The notes beneath the pieces are model-generated. The model saw only the letters and a program-made list of their open reading frames with translations, was not told where the DNA came from and did no database searches. Below are positions 27,476 through 36,464 of a stretch of 54,521 nt of DNA, piece after piece. Source of the stretch: Thiobacillus sp. (GTDB lineage Bacteria > Pseudomonadota > Gammaproteobacteria > Burkholderiales > Thiobacillaceae); contig JADFDN010000002.1 in assembly GCA_018262815.1 (NCBI GenBank), positions 1-54,521 on the forward strand. Direction: 5' to 3'. The position numbers were made by a program, and so were the translations under genes. The stretch's first letter is position 1, and each line of letters opens with the position of its first letter.

Positions 27476-28318
27476 ATGGCGGGGATCAGGAATGCCATGT
27501 CGGTCGACGTCGAGGACTATTTCCAGGTATCGGCGTTCGCGCCGCATATCCGGCGCGAAGACTGGGACAGCCTGCCGTGCCGGGTCGAGCGCAATGTCGA
27601 CGTCATCCTCGGCTTGCTCGATGAAGCCGATGCCAAGGCCACGTTCTTCACCCTCGGCTGGATCGCCGAGCGCTACCCGCAGGTGGTGCGGCGCATCGTC
27701 GACAATGGCCACGAACTGGCCAGCCACGGCTATGGCCACCAGCGCGCCAGCGATCTGACGCCCGGACAGTTTCGCGACGACATCACCCGCGCCAAGCGCA
27801 TTCTAGAAGACCTCGGCGGCGTCGCCGTGCGCGGGTACCGCGCGCCGAGCTTTTCCATCAGCCAGAAAAACTGGTGGGCGGTCGAGGAGCTGGAGAATGC
27901 AGGGTACGTGTACAGCTCGAGCATTTATCCGGTCAAACACGACCACTACGGCATGCCCGACGCGCCGCGGTTTCCGCATCGCCCCAACGGCGAAGCCGGC
28001 ATTCTCGAATTGCCGCCGACCACCGTGCCGCTGATGGGCCGCAACCTGCCGGCGGCGGGCGGCGGCTGGTTCCGCCTGCTGCCGTACGAGGTGTCGCGCT
28101 GGATGCTGCGGCGGGTGAACGCGCAGGACCAGGCGCCGTGCATGTTCTATTTTCACCCCTGGGAGCTCGATGCCGGGCAGCCGCGCCAGCGCGGCATTTC
28201 TGCTAAGACGCGCTTCCGCCATTACGTCAATCTGCAGCGTATGCCGGGCAGACTGCGCCAATTGCTGAACGACTTCGAATGGGACCGCGTCGACCGCGTG
28301 TTCCTCGCCGACCATTGA
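27476..28318 (+). CDS. XrtA-system polysaccharide deacetylase (NodB family)
   Basis: This enzyme probably removes N-acetyl groups from the growing or lipid-linked polysaccharide. The 280-residue product contains MSVDVEDYFQVSAF with the metal Asp pair, the histidine motif NGHELASHGYGHQ, RGYRAPSFSIS, and the C-terminal FYFHPWELD. It fits TIGR03006. The start follows the wecB stop without a gap; a GGAGG site precedes it. No signal peptide is apparent, so it may act in the cytoplasm or be anchored by partners. Confidence 0.92.
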   Translation: MAGIRNAMSVDVEDYFQVSAFAPHIRREDWDSLPCRVERNVDVILGLLDEADAKATFFTLGWIAERYPQVVRRIVDNGHELASHGYGHQRASDLTPGQFRDDITRAKRILEDLGGVAVRGYRAPSFSISQKNWWAVEELENAGYVYSSSIYPVKHDHYGMPDAPRFPHRPNGEAGILELPPTTVPLMGRNLPAAGGGWFRLLPYEVSRWMLRRVNAQDQAPCMFYFHPWELDAGQPRQRGISAKTRFRHYVNLQRMPGRLRQLLNDFEWDRVDRVFLADH

Positions 28319-28320
28319 AT

Positions 28321-29388
28321 ATGCAGGCCCAACCCTTCACCGAGTCGGACGCCGCGTTGGCGGAGGTCACGGTGCGCGCGCTGGCCATACAGGATCGTGG
28401 CCGCTGGGATGCCTATGTCCAGGCGCACCCCGATGCGACCTTCTTCCACCGTGCGGGCTGGCAACGGGTGATCGAGGACGCATTCGGTCATCGTACGCAT
28501 TTCCTGCTGGCCGAGCGCGGCGGCGAGGTGGTGGGCGTGCTGCCGCTGGCCGAAATCAAAAGCCGGCTGTTCGGGCACAGCCTCGGTTCCTTGCCGTTCT
28601 GCGCCTACGGGGGCATCCTGGCCGACCATGACGCGGCGTACCGTGCGCTCGACGAGGCTGCGCAGGCACTCTCCGGAAAGCTCAAGGTCGGCGCGCTCGA
28701 ATATCGCAACCAGATCGCCCAGCATGCCCACTGGCCGACCAAGGATCTGTACGTCACCTTCAAGAAAGCCATCGAGCCCGAAATCGAAGCCAACATGAAT
28801 GCCATCCCCCGCAAGCAGCGGGCGATGGTGAGGAAGGGCATCAAGGCCGGCCTCGCTGGCGAGATCGATGCCGACACCACGCGTTTTTTCCAGGCCTATT
28901 CGGCGAGCGTGCACCGCCTCGGCACGCCGGTGTTCTCGCGCAAATTCTTCCGTCTGCTGAAGGACGAATTCGGCGACGACTGCGAAGTGCTCATCATCAC
29001 GCTCGACGGCAAGGTCATCGCCAGCGTGATGTCGTTTTATTTTCGCGACGAGGTGCTGCCGTATTACGGAGGCGGCACTGACGCTGCGCGTGCCGTGGCC
29101 GGCAACGATTTCATGTATTGGGACCTGATGCGGCGCGCTTGCGAACGCGGGCTGAAGACCTTCGATTTCGGCCGCAGCAAGCGCGGTACCGGCTCGTTCG
29201 ATTTCAAGAAGAACTGGGGTTTCGAGCCGACGCCGCTGTATTACGAGTATTTCCTGGTCTCGGACCGGGAGGTTCCCGAGATCAACCCGTTGAATCCGAA
29301 ATACCGTCTTTTCATCCAGGCCTGGAAGAAAATGCCGCTGGCGCTCGCCAACGCGATCGGGCCGCATATCGTCAAGAATCTGGGGTGA
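28321..29388 (+). CDS. XrtA-system FemAB-like acyl/aminoacyl transferase
   Basis: This protein belongs to the FemAB/GNAT-related family specific to XrtA loci (TIGR03019). FemAB proteins transfer amino acids from tRNA or acyl groups, and the substrate here is unknown. The 355-residue product has RKQRAMVRKGIKAGL and the C-terminal FDFGRSKRGTGSFDFKKNWG typical of the group. ATG 28321 comes 2 bases after the deacetylase stop; the ORF-track start is within that gene. It suggests amino-acid or acyl decoration of sugars. Confidence 0.9.
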   Translation: MQAQPFTESDAALAEVTVRALAIQDRGRWDAYVQAHPDATFFHRAGWQRVIEDAFGHRTHFLLAERGGEVVGVLPLAEIKSRLFGHSLGSLPFCAYGGILADHDAAYRALDEAAQALSGKLKVGALEYRNQIAQHAHWPTKDLYVTFKKAIEPEIEANMNAIPRKQRAMVRKGIKAGLAGEIDADTTRFFQAYSASVHRLGTPVFSRKFFRLLKDEFGDDCEVLIITLDGKVIASVMSFYFRDEVLPYYGGGTDAARAVAGNDFMYWDLMRRACERGLKTFDFGRSKRGTGSFDFKKNWGFEPTPLYYEYFLVSDREVPEINPLNPKYRLFIQAWKKMPLALANAIGPHIVKNLG

Positions 29389-29390
29389 CT

Positions 29391-30611
29391 GTGAAGGGGC
29401 TGCTGTTTCTTGCTCATCGCATCCCGTTTCCGCCCAACAAGGGCGACAAGATCCGCTCGTTCCACCTGCTGCGGCATCTGGGCACCCGCTTTGACATCCA
29501 CCTGGGCGCCTTCGTCGACGACCCCGACGACTGGCAATACCGCGACGCATTGATGCCTTATTGCGCATCGATCAAGCTGCTGCCGCTGCATCCGCGCCGG
29601 GCGAAGCTGGCGAGCCTGGCGGGTCTGCTGACGGGCGAGGCGCTGACGCTGCCGTATTACCGCAGCAGCGAACTCAGGCGCTGGGCCGAGGGGCTGGCTG
29701 CATCGGGCCAGGTGACGCACGGGCTCGCGTTTTCCTCGGCCATGGCGCAGTTCATGCCGGCCGGGCTTGCCCGCCGCGTGCTCGACATGGTCGATGTCGA
29801 TTCCGACAAATGGACGCAGTACGCGCCGACGCAGCGCTGGCCGCTGTCGTGGGTGTATGCGCGGGAAGGCCGCAAGCTGGCCGCGTGGGAGGCGCGGATG
29901 GCGCAGGCGTTCGACGCCACCCTGCTGGTGTCGAAGGATGAAGCAGCGCTGCTGCAGCAGCGCGTACCGCAGGCCGGCCACAAGATCAGCGCCTTCGAGA
30001 ACGGCGTCGACGCGAGCTATTTTTCGCCTGCACGCGACTACCCGAATCCGTATGCGCCCGACGCCCAGGGAGTGGTGTTCACCGGCGCCATGGATTACTG
30101 GCCGAACATCGATGCGGTCACCTGGTTCGCCGAGCGGATATTTCCGGCCGTGCGCGCAGCGGTGCCGGACGCACAGTTCACCATCGTCGGCAGCCGGCCT
30201 TCTGAAGCCGTTTTCGCGCTGGCGCGTCAGCCCGGCGTCGTCGTCACCGGCGGTGTACCCGATGTGCGGCCCTGGCTCGCCCATGCCGCCTGCGCGGTGG
30301 CCCCGCTGCGCATTGCGCGCGGGGTGCAGAACAAGGTGCTCGAAGCGATGGCGATGGCGCGTCCTGTCGTCGCCAGCGCCCAGGCGGCCGAAGGCATCCG
30401 CGCCCAGGCAGGGCGAGATTTCATTCTGGCGCAGGGCGAAACCGAATTTGCTCATGCCGTGGTGGCGCAACTGCGGACTGCGGCATCCGCCGCGCCGGCG
30501 CGCGACTGCATCCTCGAACACTACGACTGGACCCGCAATCTGAGCGCGATCGACACGCTGTTCGAGGCGGCGCCGGTCGTCACCCCCGTACTGGAGACGT
30601 GCCCCGCATGA
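29391..30611 (+). CDS. XrtA-system glycosyltransferase (TIGR03087-like, GT4)
   Basis: This GT-B-fold glycosyltransferase is of the XrtA-associated type. It starts VKGLLFLAHRIPFPPNKGDK and has the C-terminal donor-binding segment APLRIARGVQNKVLEAMAMAR. The product has about 406 residues. The start is GTG at 29391 or at 29385, which overlaps the FemAB stop as GTGA; the ORF-track start is within the upstream gene. Its stop overlaps the exosortase start as ATGA. Donor and acceptor sugars cannot be read from sequence. Confidence 0.9.
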   Translation: MKGLLFLAHRIPFPPNKGDKIRSFHLLRHLGTRFDIHLGAFVDDPDDWQYRDALMPYCASIKLLPLHPRRAKLASLAGLLTGEALTLPYYRSSELRRWAEGLAASGQVTHGLAFSSAMAQFMPAGLARRVLDMVDVDSDKWTQYAPTQRWPLSWVYAREGRKLAAWEARMAQAFDATLLVSKDEAALLQQRVPQAGHKISAFENGVDASYFSPARDYPNPYAPDAQGVVFTGAMDYWPNIDAVTWFAERIFPAVRAAVPDAQFTIVGSRPSEAVFALARQPGVVVTGGVPDVRPWLAHAACAVAPLRIARGVQNKVLEAMAMARPVVASAQAAEGIRAQAGRDFILAQGETEFAHAVVAQLRTAASAAPARDCILEHYDWTRNLSAIDTLFEAAPVVTPVLETCPA

Positions 30612-32155
30612 GTGCCTTGCCCGATTCGCTGCCCGCTGCCCCACGCGCGGCCTGGTTGTTGCCGGGCGCCCTGACCGCAGGCGTCCTGCTGATTCTGGCC
30701 GGTCTGTTCTGGCCGACTTTCCACTCGATGATCGAAGTGTGGGAACGCTCGGAAACTTTCGCCCACGGCTATCTCATCTTTCCCATCAGCGCCTGGCTGA
30801 TCTGGCGCCAGCGTGATGAACTGGCGCGGGTGCAGCCGCGTCCCGACCTGCGCGGCCTGATCCTGCTGGCGGTGGCCGGGGCCGGCTGGATGCTGGCCGA
30901 TGCCGGCAGCGTCAACGTCGTGGCGCAGTATGCATTCATCGCCATGCTGATTGCAGCGATATGGGCCCTGCTAGGCTGGACCTTCGTCTGGGCGGCGTTC
31001 TTTCCGCTGATGTTCCTGTTCTTCGCGGTTCCGGTCGGTGAATTCCTGATCCAGCCGCTGATGGGCGTGACCGCCGATTTCACCGTGGCGATGCTGCAGG
31101 CCACCGGCATCCCGGTGTACCGCGAAGGCATGTTCTTCAGCATTCCCAGCGGCGACTGGTCGGTCGTCGAAGGCTGTTCCGGCCTGCGTTATCTGATCGC
31201 CTCGGTCACGCTCGGCGTGCTGTATGCCTACCTCACCTATCGCTCGTGGAAGCGACGCCTGCTGTTTTCGATCGCCGCGATCGTGGTGCCGGTCTTCGCC
31301 AACAGCGGACGGGCCTACATGATCGTGATGATCGCCCATCTGTCCGACATGAAACTCGCGCTCGGGGTCGACCATTACATCTACGGCTGGGCATTTTTCG
31401 GCCTGGTCATGCTGCTGCTGTTCTGGATCGGCGGATTCTGGCGCGAAGACGAGCAAGCGACGGCCGCCCAGCCCGAACGCGGCAAGGTGCCTGGAGATCG
31501 CGCCGCAACGCGCCCGATCCTGCCGGTGGCGGTTGCCGCGCTGGTGATCGCCGGCCTGTGGCCGGCCTATGCCGCCTGGCTCAACGCGCGGCCGCTGCCG
31601 ACCATGCCCGAGTTGCAGGTCGAGGCGCAGGGTGGCTGGCAGCCCGCGGCATCCTTCACCGGCTGGACGCCGCACTGGGTCGGCGCCGACAGGCGGGTGC
31701 GCCAGTCCTACAGCCAGGCGGGGCGTCAGGTGATGCTGGAGCTGAACTATTACGCGAGCCAGCGGCAGGATGCCGAACTGATCAACTCGCAGAATTTCAT
31801 GATCCGGCAGAAGGATCCGGACTGGTCGAACGTCGGCGAGCGCATCGCCACGGTCGAGATCGGCGGACAGCCGCGGCAGGTGAGGCAGGCGAAGATGCGC
31901 GGCAGCAACGGCCAGCGCCTGCTGGTGTGGCAGTGGAACCTGATCGGCCAGCGTCCCACGGTCAACGATCATGTCGCCAAGCTGATCCTCGCGCTCGATC
32001 GCGTGCGGCTGCAGCGTGACGACGGCCTGTCGGTGCTGATCGCCACCCCCTACGAAGAATCGGAACGCGAAGCCGCGCTTGCGACGCTGGCACGCTTTGC
32101 CGCCGACATGGAACCCGCGATCGGACGCACCCTCGACCAGGTTGACGGGACGTGA
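30608..32155 (+). CDS. xrtA: Exosortase A with fused EpsI-type domain
   Basis: Exosortase A is the membrane cysteine transpeptidase thought to cleave PEP-CTERM signals and join proteins to the polysaccharide or a lipid. The 515-residue product has about eight membrane helices with the catalytic residues in place: C190 in VVEGCSGLRYL, R235 in NSGRAYMIV and H256 in GVDHYIYGW. From about residue 305 a periplasmic EpsI-like (DUF3485) domain follows, as usual for XrtA. ATG 30608 overlaps the previous stop and the TGA overlaps the next GTG. Its likely substrate in this window is the PEP-CTERM protein at 16352-17230. Confidence 0.95.
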   Translation: MSALPDSLPAAPRAAWLLPGALTAGVLLILAGLFWPTFHSMIEVWERSETFAHGYLIFPISAWLIWRQRDELARVQPRPDLRGLILLAVAGAGWMLADAGSVNVVAQYAFIAMLIAAIWALLGWTFVWAAFFPLMFLFFAVPVGEFLIQPLMGVTADFTVAMLQATGIPVYREGMFFSIPSGDWSVVEGCSGLRYLIASVTLGVLYAYLTYRSWKRRLLFSIAAIVVPVFANSGRAYMIVMIAHLSDMKLALGVDHYIYGWAFFGLVMLLLFWIGGFWREDEQATAAQPERGKVPGDRAATRPILPVAVAALVIAGLWPAYAAWLNARPLPTMPELQVEAQGGWQPAASFTGWTPHWVGADRRVRQSYSQAGRQVMLELNYYASQRQDAELINSQNFMIRQKDPDWSNVGERIATVEIGGQPRQVRQAKMRGSNGQRLLVWQWNLIGQRPTVNDHVAKLILALDRVRLQRDDGLSVLIATPYEESEREAALATLARFAADMEPAIGRTLDQVDGT

Positions 32156-33276
32156 CCGCACACATCGTGCATGTCGTCCACCGCTTCGACACCGGTGGCA
32201 TGGAAAACGGCATGGTCAATCTGTTCAACACACTGTCGCCGGAGCGCTATCGCCACACCGTGGTGGCGCTCACCGATTTCAGCGACTTTCGCCATCGCAT
32301 CACTGCCCAGCGGGTCGATTTCCATGCGCTGCATCGCACCCCGGGTCACGGCCTCGGCTGGACGGTGCGCTTGTGGAAGCTGCTGCGTCGACTCAAGCCC
32401 GATCTGCTGCACACCCGCAACCTTGCCGCGCTGGAGGCGCAGTTCGTCGCCGCCGCCGCCGGCATACGTGCCACGGTGCACGGTGAGCATGGACGTGATG
32501 TCTTCGACCTGTATGGCCGCAACTGGAAGTACAACCTGCTGCGCCGCGCCGCCCGCCCGTTCGTGTCGAACTACATTGCGGTGAGCGAGGATCTCGAAAC
32601 CTGGCTGCGTCTCGCCATCCACGTGCCGCCGCGCAAAATCCACCAGATCTACAATGGCGTCGACAGCGAAAAATTCCGGCCGCGGACGGGCCCGCGGCCG
32701 GCGTTTGCCCACCCTGAAAGCGTCGTGTTCGGATCGGTCGGGCGGATGGTCGAGGTCAAGGACTACCCCACGCTTACCGCGGCGTTCATCCAGTTGATGC
32801 GCCAGCAGCCCGAGCGTTCCGAGCGCGCGCGACTGGTCATCGTCGGCGACGGGCCGACGCGGGCGGCCTGCCTCGACCTGCTGCAGGGGGCAGGCCTCGC
32901 CCACCTGGCCTGGCTGCCGGGCGAGCGCCACGACATCGCGGACATCATGCAGATGCTGGATGTCTTCGTGCTGCCCTCCAAAAACGAGGGCATCTCCAAT
33001 ACCATTCTGGAAGCGCTGGCGAGCGGCCTGCCGGTGATCGCCACCGCGGTGGGCGGCAATGTCGAGCTGGTGGAAGACGGCGTCAACGGCATCCTGGTGC
33101 AGCCGGGCGACGTGGCCGGCATGGCACAGGCCTTGCTGGGGTATCTGGATGCGCCGGCGCGCATTGCCGAACACGGGGCCAATGCGCGCCGGCATGCCGA
33201 GCAGCGCTTCAGCATCCCGGCCATGGCCGAGGCCTATGCCACGGTGTACGACCAGACGCTGGGACGCTGGCGCTGA
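32152..33276 (+). CDS. XrtA-system glycosyltransferase (TIGR03088-like, GT4)
   Basis: This 374-residue retaining GT-B glycosyltransferase starts TAHIVHVVHRFDTGGMENGM and has the donor-site block LPSKNEGISNTILEALASGLP. It fits the second XrtA-associated glycosyltransferase type. The start is GTG 32152 overlapping the exosortase TGA. It is followed after 45 bases by the amidotransferase gene. It probably adds one sugar of the repeat unit on the cytoplasmic side. Confidence 0.9.
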   Translation: MTAHIVHVVHRFDTGGMENGMVNLFNTLSPERYRHTVVALTDFSDFRHRITAQRVDFHALHRTPGHGLGWTVRLWKLLRRLKPDLLHTRNLAALEAQFVAAAAGIRATVHGEHGRDVFDLYGRNWKYNLLRRAARPFVSNYIAVSEDLETWLRLAIHVPPRKIHQIYNGVDSEKFRPRTGPRPAFAHPESVVFGSVGRMVEVKDYPTLTAAFIQLMRQQPERSERARLVIVGDGPTRAACLDLLQGAGLAHLAWLPGERHDIADIMQMLDVFVLPSKNEGISNTILEALASGLPVIATAVGGNVELVEDGVNGILVQPGDVAGMAQALLGYLDAPARIAEHGANARRHAEQRFSIPAMAEAYATVYDQTLGRWR

Positions 33277-33321
33277 GGCGCCGTCAGGCAGCCCGAAATA
33301 TCGACAGGGACGAGAACAACT

Positions 33322-35241
33322 ATGTGCGGCATTACCGGCATTTTCGATACCAGCGGTGTGAACGAGATATCGCGCGACCTGCTGCATCGCATGAACGAAA
33401 CCCAGTTCCACCGCGGTCCCGACGAAGGCGGCCTGCATCTGGAGCCCGGGGTCGGACTGGGGCACCGGCGCTTGTCGATCATCGATCTGTCGACCGGCCA
33501 GCAGCCGTTATTCAACGAGGACGGCTCGGTGGTCGTCGTGTTCAACGGCGAAATCTACAATTTCCAGGAACTGGTGCCCGAGCTCGAAGCGCTCGGGCAC
33601 ACCTTCCGCACCCATTCCGACACCGAAGTCATCGTCCATGCCTGGGAGGCCTGGGGCGAGGCCTGCGTGGCGCGCTTTCGCGGCATGTTTGCCTTCGTGC
33701 TGTGGGACCGCGCGCAGGAAACGCTGTTCGCGGTGCGCGACCGCTTCGGCGTCAAACCGCTGTATTACGCCTTCCTCGACACCGGCGAATTCATATTCGG
33801 ATCCGAACTGAAATCGCTGATGGTGCACCCCTGCATGACGCGCGACATCGACCCGCTGGCGGTCGAGGAATATTTCGCCTACGGCTACGTGCCCGAGCCG
33901 CGCACCATTTTCAAGCGCGCGCACAAGCTGCCGCCCGGCTTCACGCTCACCCTCAAGCGCGGCGAGGCGCGCGCGCTGCCGAAGCAGTATTGGGACATGC
34001 CCTTCGAGCCGGTTGCGGTGAAGGACGAAGCGGCCGCAATGGACGAACTGGTCGAGCGCATGAAGGAATCGGTGCGTCTGCGCATGATCGCCGACGTGCC
34101 GCTCGGCGCCTTCCTGTCGGGTGGTGTCGATTCCAGCGCGGTGGTGGCGATGATGGCCACGCAGTCGAGGACGCCGGTGAACACCTGTTCGATCGGCTTC
34201 GACGACCCGGCCTTCAACGAGATCGAATTCGCGCAGCAGGTCGCCGAGCGCTATCGCACCGCGCATCACGTCGAAACGGTCGCTTCCAACGATTTCAGCC
34301 TGGTCGGCAAGCTGGCGCAGGTGTACGACGAGCCCTACGCCGACTCGTCCGCGCTGCCGACCTACCGGGTGTGCGAGCTGGCGAGGAAGCACGTGAAGGT
34401 CGCGCTGTCGGGCGACGGCGGCGACGAGCATTTCGCCGGCTACCGGCGCTACCGCTGGTTCCGCTACGAGGAGCGCATGCGGTCGGTGATGCCGCTGGCG
34501 TTGCGGCGTCCGCTGTTCGGTGCGCTCGGCAGGCTGTATCCCAAGGCCGACTGGGCACCGAAGGTCTTTCGCGCCAAGACCACTTTCGAGGCGCTGGCGC
34601 GCGACACCGTCGAAGGCTATTTTCACGGTGTCTCGCTGTTGTCCGACGCGCAAAGAAAGCTCCTGTTCTCGCCGGTCTTCCGGCGCGAACTGCAGGGCTA
34701 CCAGGCAGTCGAAGTGCTGCGCCGCCACGCTGCCGTGGCGCCCACCGGCGACCCGCTGTCGCTGGTACAGTATCTCGACATGAAGACCTATCTGGTCGGC
34801 GACATCCTCACCAAGGTCGACCGCGCCAGCATGGCACATGCGCTCGAAGTGCGCGAGCCGCTGCTCGATCACGAACTGATGGGCTGGGTGTCCGGCTTGC
34901 CGGTCGACCTCAAGCTGCGCGGCACCGAGGGCAAATACCTGCTGAAGAAGGCGATGGAACCCTATCTGCCGCACGACGTGCTGTATCGCAGGAAGATGGG
35001 CTTTTCGGTTCCGCTCGCCGCCTGGTTCCGCGGTCCGCTCGCCGCCACCATCCGCAGCGTGGTGCTGGGCGAGCGTCTGGCGTCCACCGGGATGTTCAAC
35101 CAGGGCTTCCTGCGCGACGTCGTCGAAGCGCACCAATCCGGCCGACGCGATTATTCGGTGATCCTGTGGACCGTGCTGATGTTCGACGCCTTCCTCGGTC
35201 AGGTGCTGGGCATGGACGAGACGGAAAGGCAGGCGGCATGA
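33322..35241 (+). CDS. XrtA-system asparagine-synthase-like amidotransferase (intact glutaminase)
   Basis: This is the asparagine-synthetase-B-like protein of XrtA loci (TIGR03108), predicted to amidate a sugar acid or protein carboxylate using glutamine. The 639-residue product keeps the full class II glutaminase set: Cys2 in MCGITGIFD, QFHRGPDEGG, RLSIIDLS, NGEIYNFQ and THSDTE. The synthetase half has the ATP-pyrophosphatase loop FLSGGVDSSAVV. Compare the second homologue at 44227-46053, which has lost these glutaminase residues. ATG 33322 is unambiguous because Cys2 must follow the initiator Met. Confidence 0.93.
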   Translation: MCGITGIFDTSGVNEISRDLLHRMNETQFHRGPDEGGLHLEPGVGLGHRRLSIIDLSTGQQPLFNEDGSVVVVFNGEIYNFQELVPELEALGHTFRTHSDTEVIVHAWEAWGEACVARFRGMFAFVLWDRAQETLFAVRDRFGVKPLYYAFLDTGEFIFGSELKSLMVHPCMTRDIDPLAVEEYFAYGYVPEPRTIFKRAHKLPPGFTLTLKRGEARALPKQYWDMPFEPVAVKDEAAAMDELVERMKESVRLRMIADVPLGAFLSGGVDSSAVVAMMATQSRTPVNTCSIGFDDPAFNEIEFAQQVAERYRTAHHVETVASNDFSLVGKLAQVYDEPYADSSALPTYRVCELARKHVKVALSGDGGDEHFAGYRRYRWFRYEERMRSVMPLALRRPLFGALGRLYPKADWAPKVFRAKTTFEALARDTVEGYFHGVSLLSDAQRKLLFSPVFRRELQGYQAVEVLRRHAAVAPTGDPLSLVQYLDMKTYLVGDILTKVDRASMAHALEVREPLLDHELMGWVSGLPVDLKLRGTEGKYLLKKAMEPYLPHDVLYRRKMGFSVPLAAWFRGPLAATIRSVVLGERLASTGMFNQGFLRDVVEAHQSGRRDYSVILWTVLMFDAFLGQVLGMDETERQAA

Positions 35242-36464
35242 GGATTCTGCACGTCTTCGACCATACCCTGCCGCTGCATTCAGGCTACACCTTCCGCAGC
35301 GCGGCGATCCTGCGCAACCAGCGGAAAATGGGCTGGGACACCTGGCACCTGTCCGGGCCCAAGCAGATCCACTGCGACGCGATGGAAGAAGACGCCGACG
35401 GCCTGCATTTCTATCGCACGCCCAAACCGACCGGCCTGCTCGCCCGGCTGCCCGGCGGCGATCCGTTCGCGGTGATGGGCGCAATCGAAAAGCGGCTGCT
35501 GTCGCTGGCGCGCGAGTTGCGGCCGGACGTCATTCACGCCCATTCGCCGGTGCTCGATGCGGTGCCGGCGATCCGCGTCGGCCGCGCGCTCGGCATCCCG
35601 GTCGTGTATGAAATCCGCGCCTTCTGGGAAGACGCCGCGGTCGACCACGGCAGCACGAAGGAAGGCAGCCTGCGCTACCGGCTCACCCGTGGACTGGAAA
35701 CCTGGGCGGTGAAACATGCCGACGCCGTCACGGTCATCTGCGAAGGCCTGCGCAACGACCTGGTCGCGCGCGGCATTGCGCCGAACAAGATCACCGTCAT
35801 CCCCAATGCGGTCGACATCGACAAATTCGAAATGGGCGGCAAGCCCGACCCCGAGCTGAAGATGAAGCTCGGCCTCGGCACCAGCCGGGTGCTCGGCTTC
35901 ATCGGCTCGTTCTATGCCTACGAAGGACTCGACCTGCTGCTCGATGCGCTGCCGGCGATTCTGAAGCAGATGCCCGACGTGAAGGTGCTGCTGGTGGGGG
36001 GCGGTCCGCAGGACGCGGCGCTGAAGCGGCAGGTGATGGCGCTCGACCTGAAGGATCGCGTGGTGTTCACCGGACGCGTGCCGCATGAGGACGTGAATCG
36101 CTACTACGACCTGATCGACGTGCTGGTGTATGCGCGCCACCCGATGCGGCTGACCGATCTGGTCACGCCGCTGAAGCCGCTGGAGGCGATGGCGCAGGGG
36201 CGGCTGATGGTGGCCTCCGACGTCGGCGGCCACAAGGAGCTGATCCAGGACGGCAAGACCGGCGTGCTGTTCCGTGCCGGCAATCCCGGCGACCTCGCCA
36301 GCAAGGTGGTGGCGCTGCTGAAATTCGAGCAGGGCTGGGACAGCATGAGGCGGAACGGCCGCCAGTTCGTCGAGAGCGAGCGCAACTGGGCCGCCAGCGT
36401 CGCGCGTTATCGCGGCGTCTACGGCAGCCTGGTCAAGCCGGCAATGGAGGCGGCACTTGGCTGA
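35238..36464 (+). CDS. XrtA-system glycosyltransferase (TIGR04063-like, GT4)
   Basis: This 408-residue GT4-type glycosyltransferase starts MRILHVFDHTLPLHSGYTFR and has VVYEIRAFWEDAAVDHGSTK and the donor segment DLVTPLKPLEAMAQGRLM. It fits the third XrtA-associated glycosyltransferase type. The ORF track hides it within a 1046-codon frame; the true start is ATG 35238, overlapping the amidotransferase TGA. The next glycosyltransferase starts 8 bases before its end. Confidence 0.92.
   Translation: MRILHVFDHTLPLHSGYTFRSAAILRNQRKMGWDTWHLSGPKQIHCDAMEEDADGLHFYRTPKPTGLLARLPGGDPFAVMGAIEKRLLSLARELRPDVIHAHSPVLDAVPAIRVGRALGIPVVYEIRAFWEDAAVDHGSTKEGSLRYRLTRGLETWAVKHADAVTVICEGLRNDLVARGIAPNKITVIPNAVDIDKFEMGGKPDPELKMKLGLGTSRVLGFIGSFYAYEGLDLLLDALPAILKQMPDVKVLLVGGGPQDAALKRQVMALDLKDRVVFTGRVPHEDVNRYYDLIDVLVYARHPMRLTDLVTPLKPLEAMAQGRLMVASDVGGHKELIQDGKTGVLFRAGNPGDLASKVVALLKFEQGWDSMRRNGRQFVESERNWAASVARYRGVYGSLVKPAMEAALG

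Noticed and set aside
33508-35484. Minus-strand ORF of 658 codons opposite the amidotransferase
   Set aside because: It is a high-GC antisense frame over a conserved gene, with no motif or ribosome site.
33324-36464. Plus-strand ORF of 1046 codons
   Set aside because: Its first two thirds are a frame shadow of the asparagine-synthase gene, rich in Arg/Ala/Pro; only the end from 35238 is real (glycosyltransferase).
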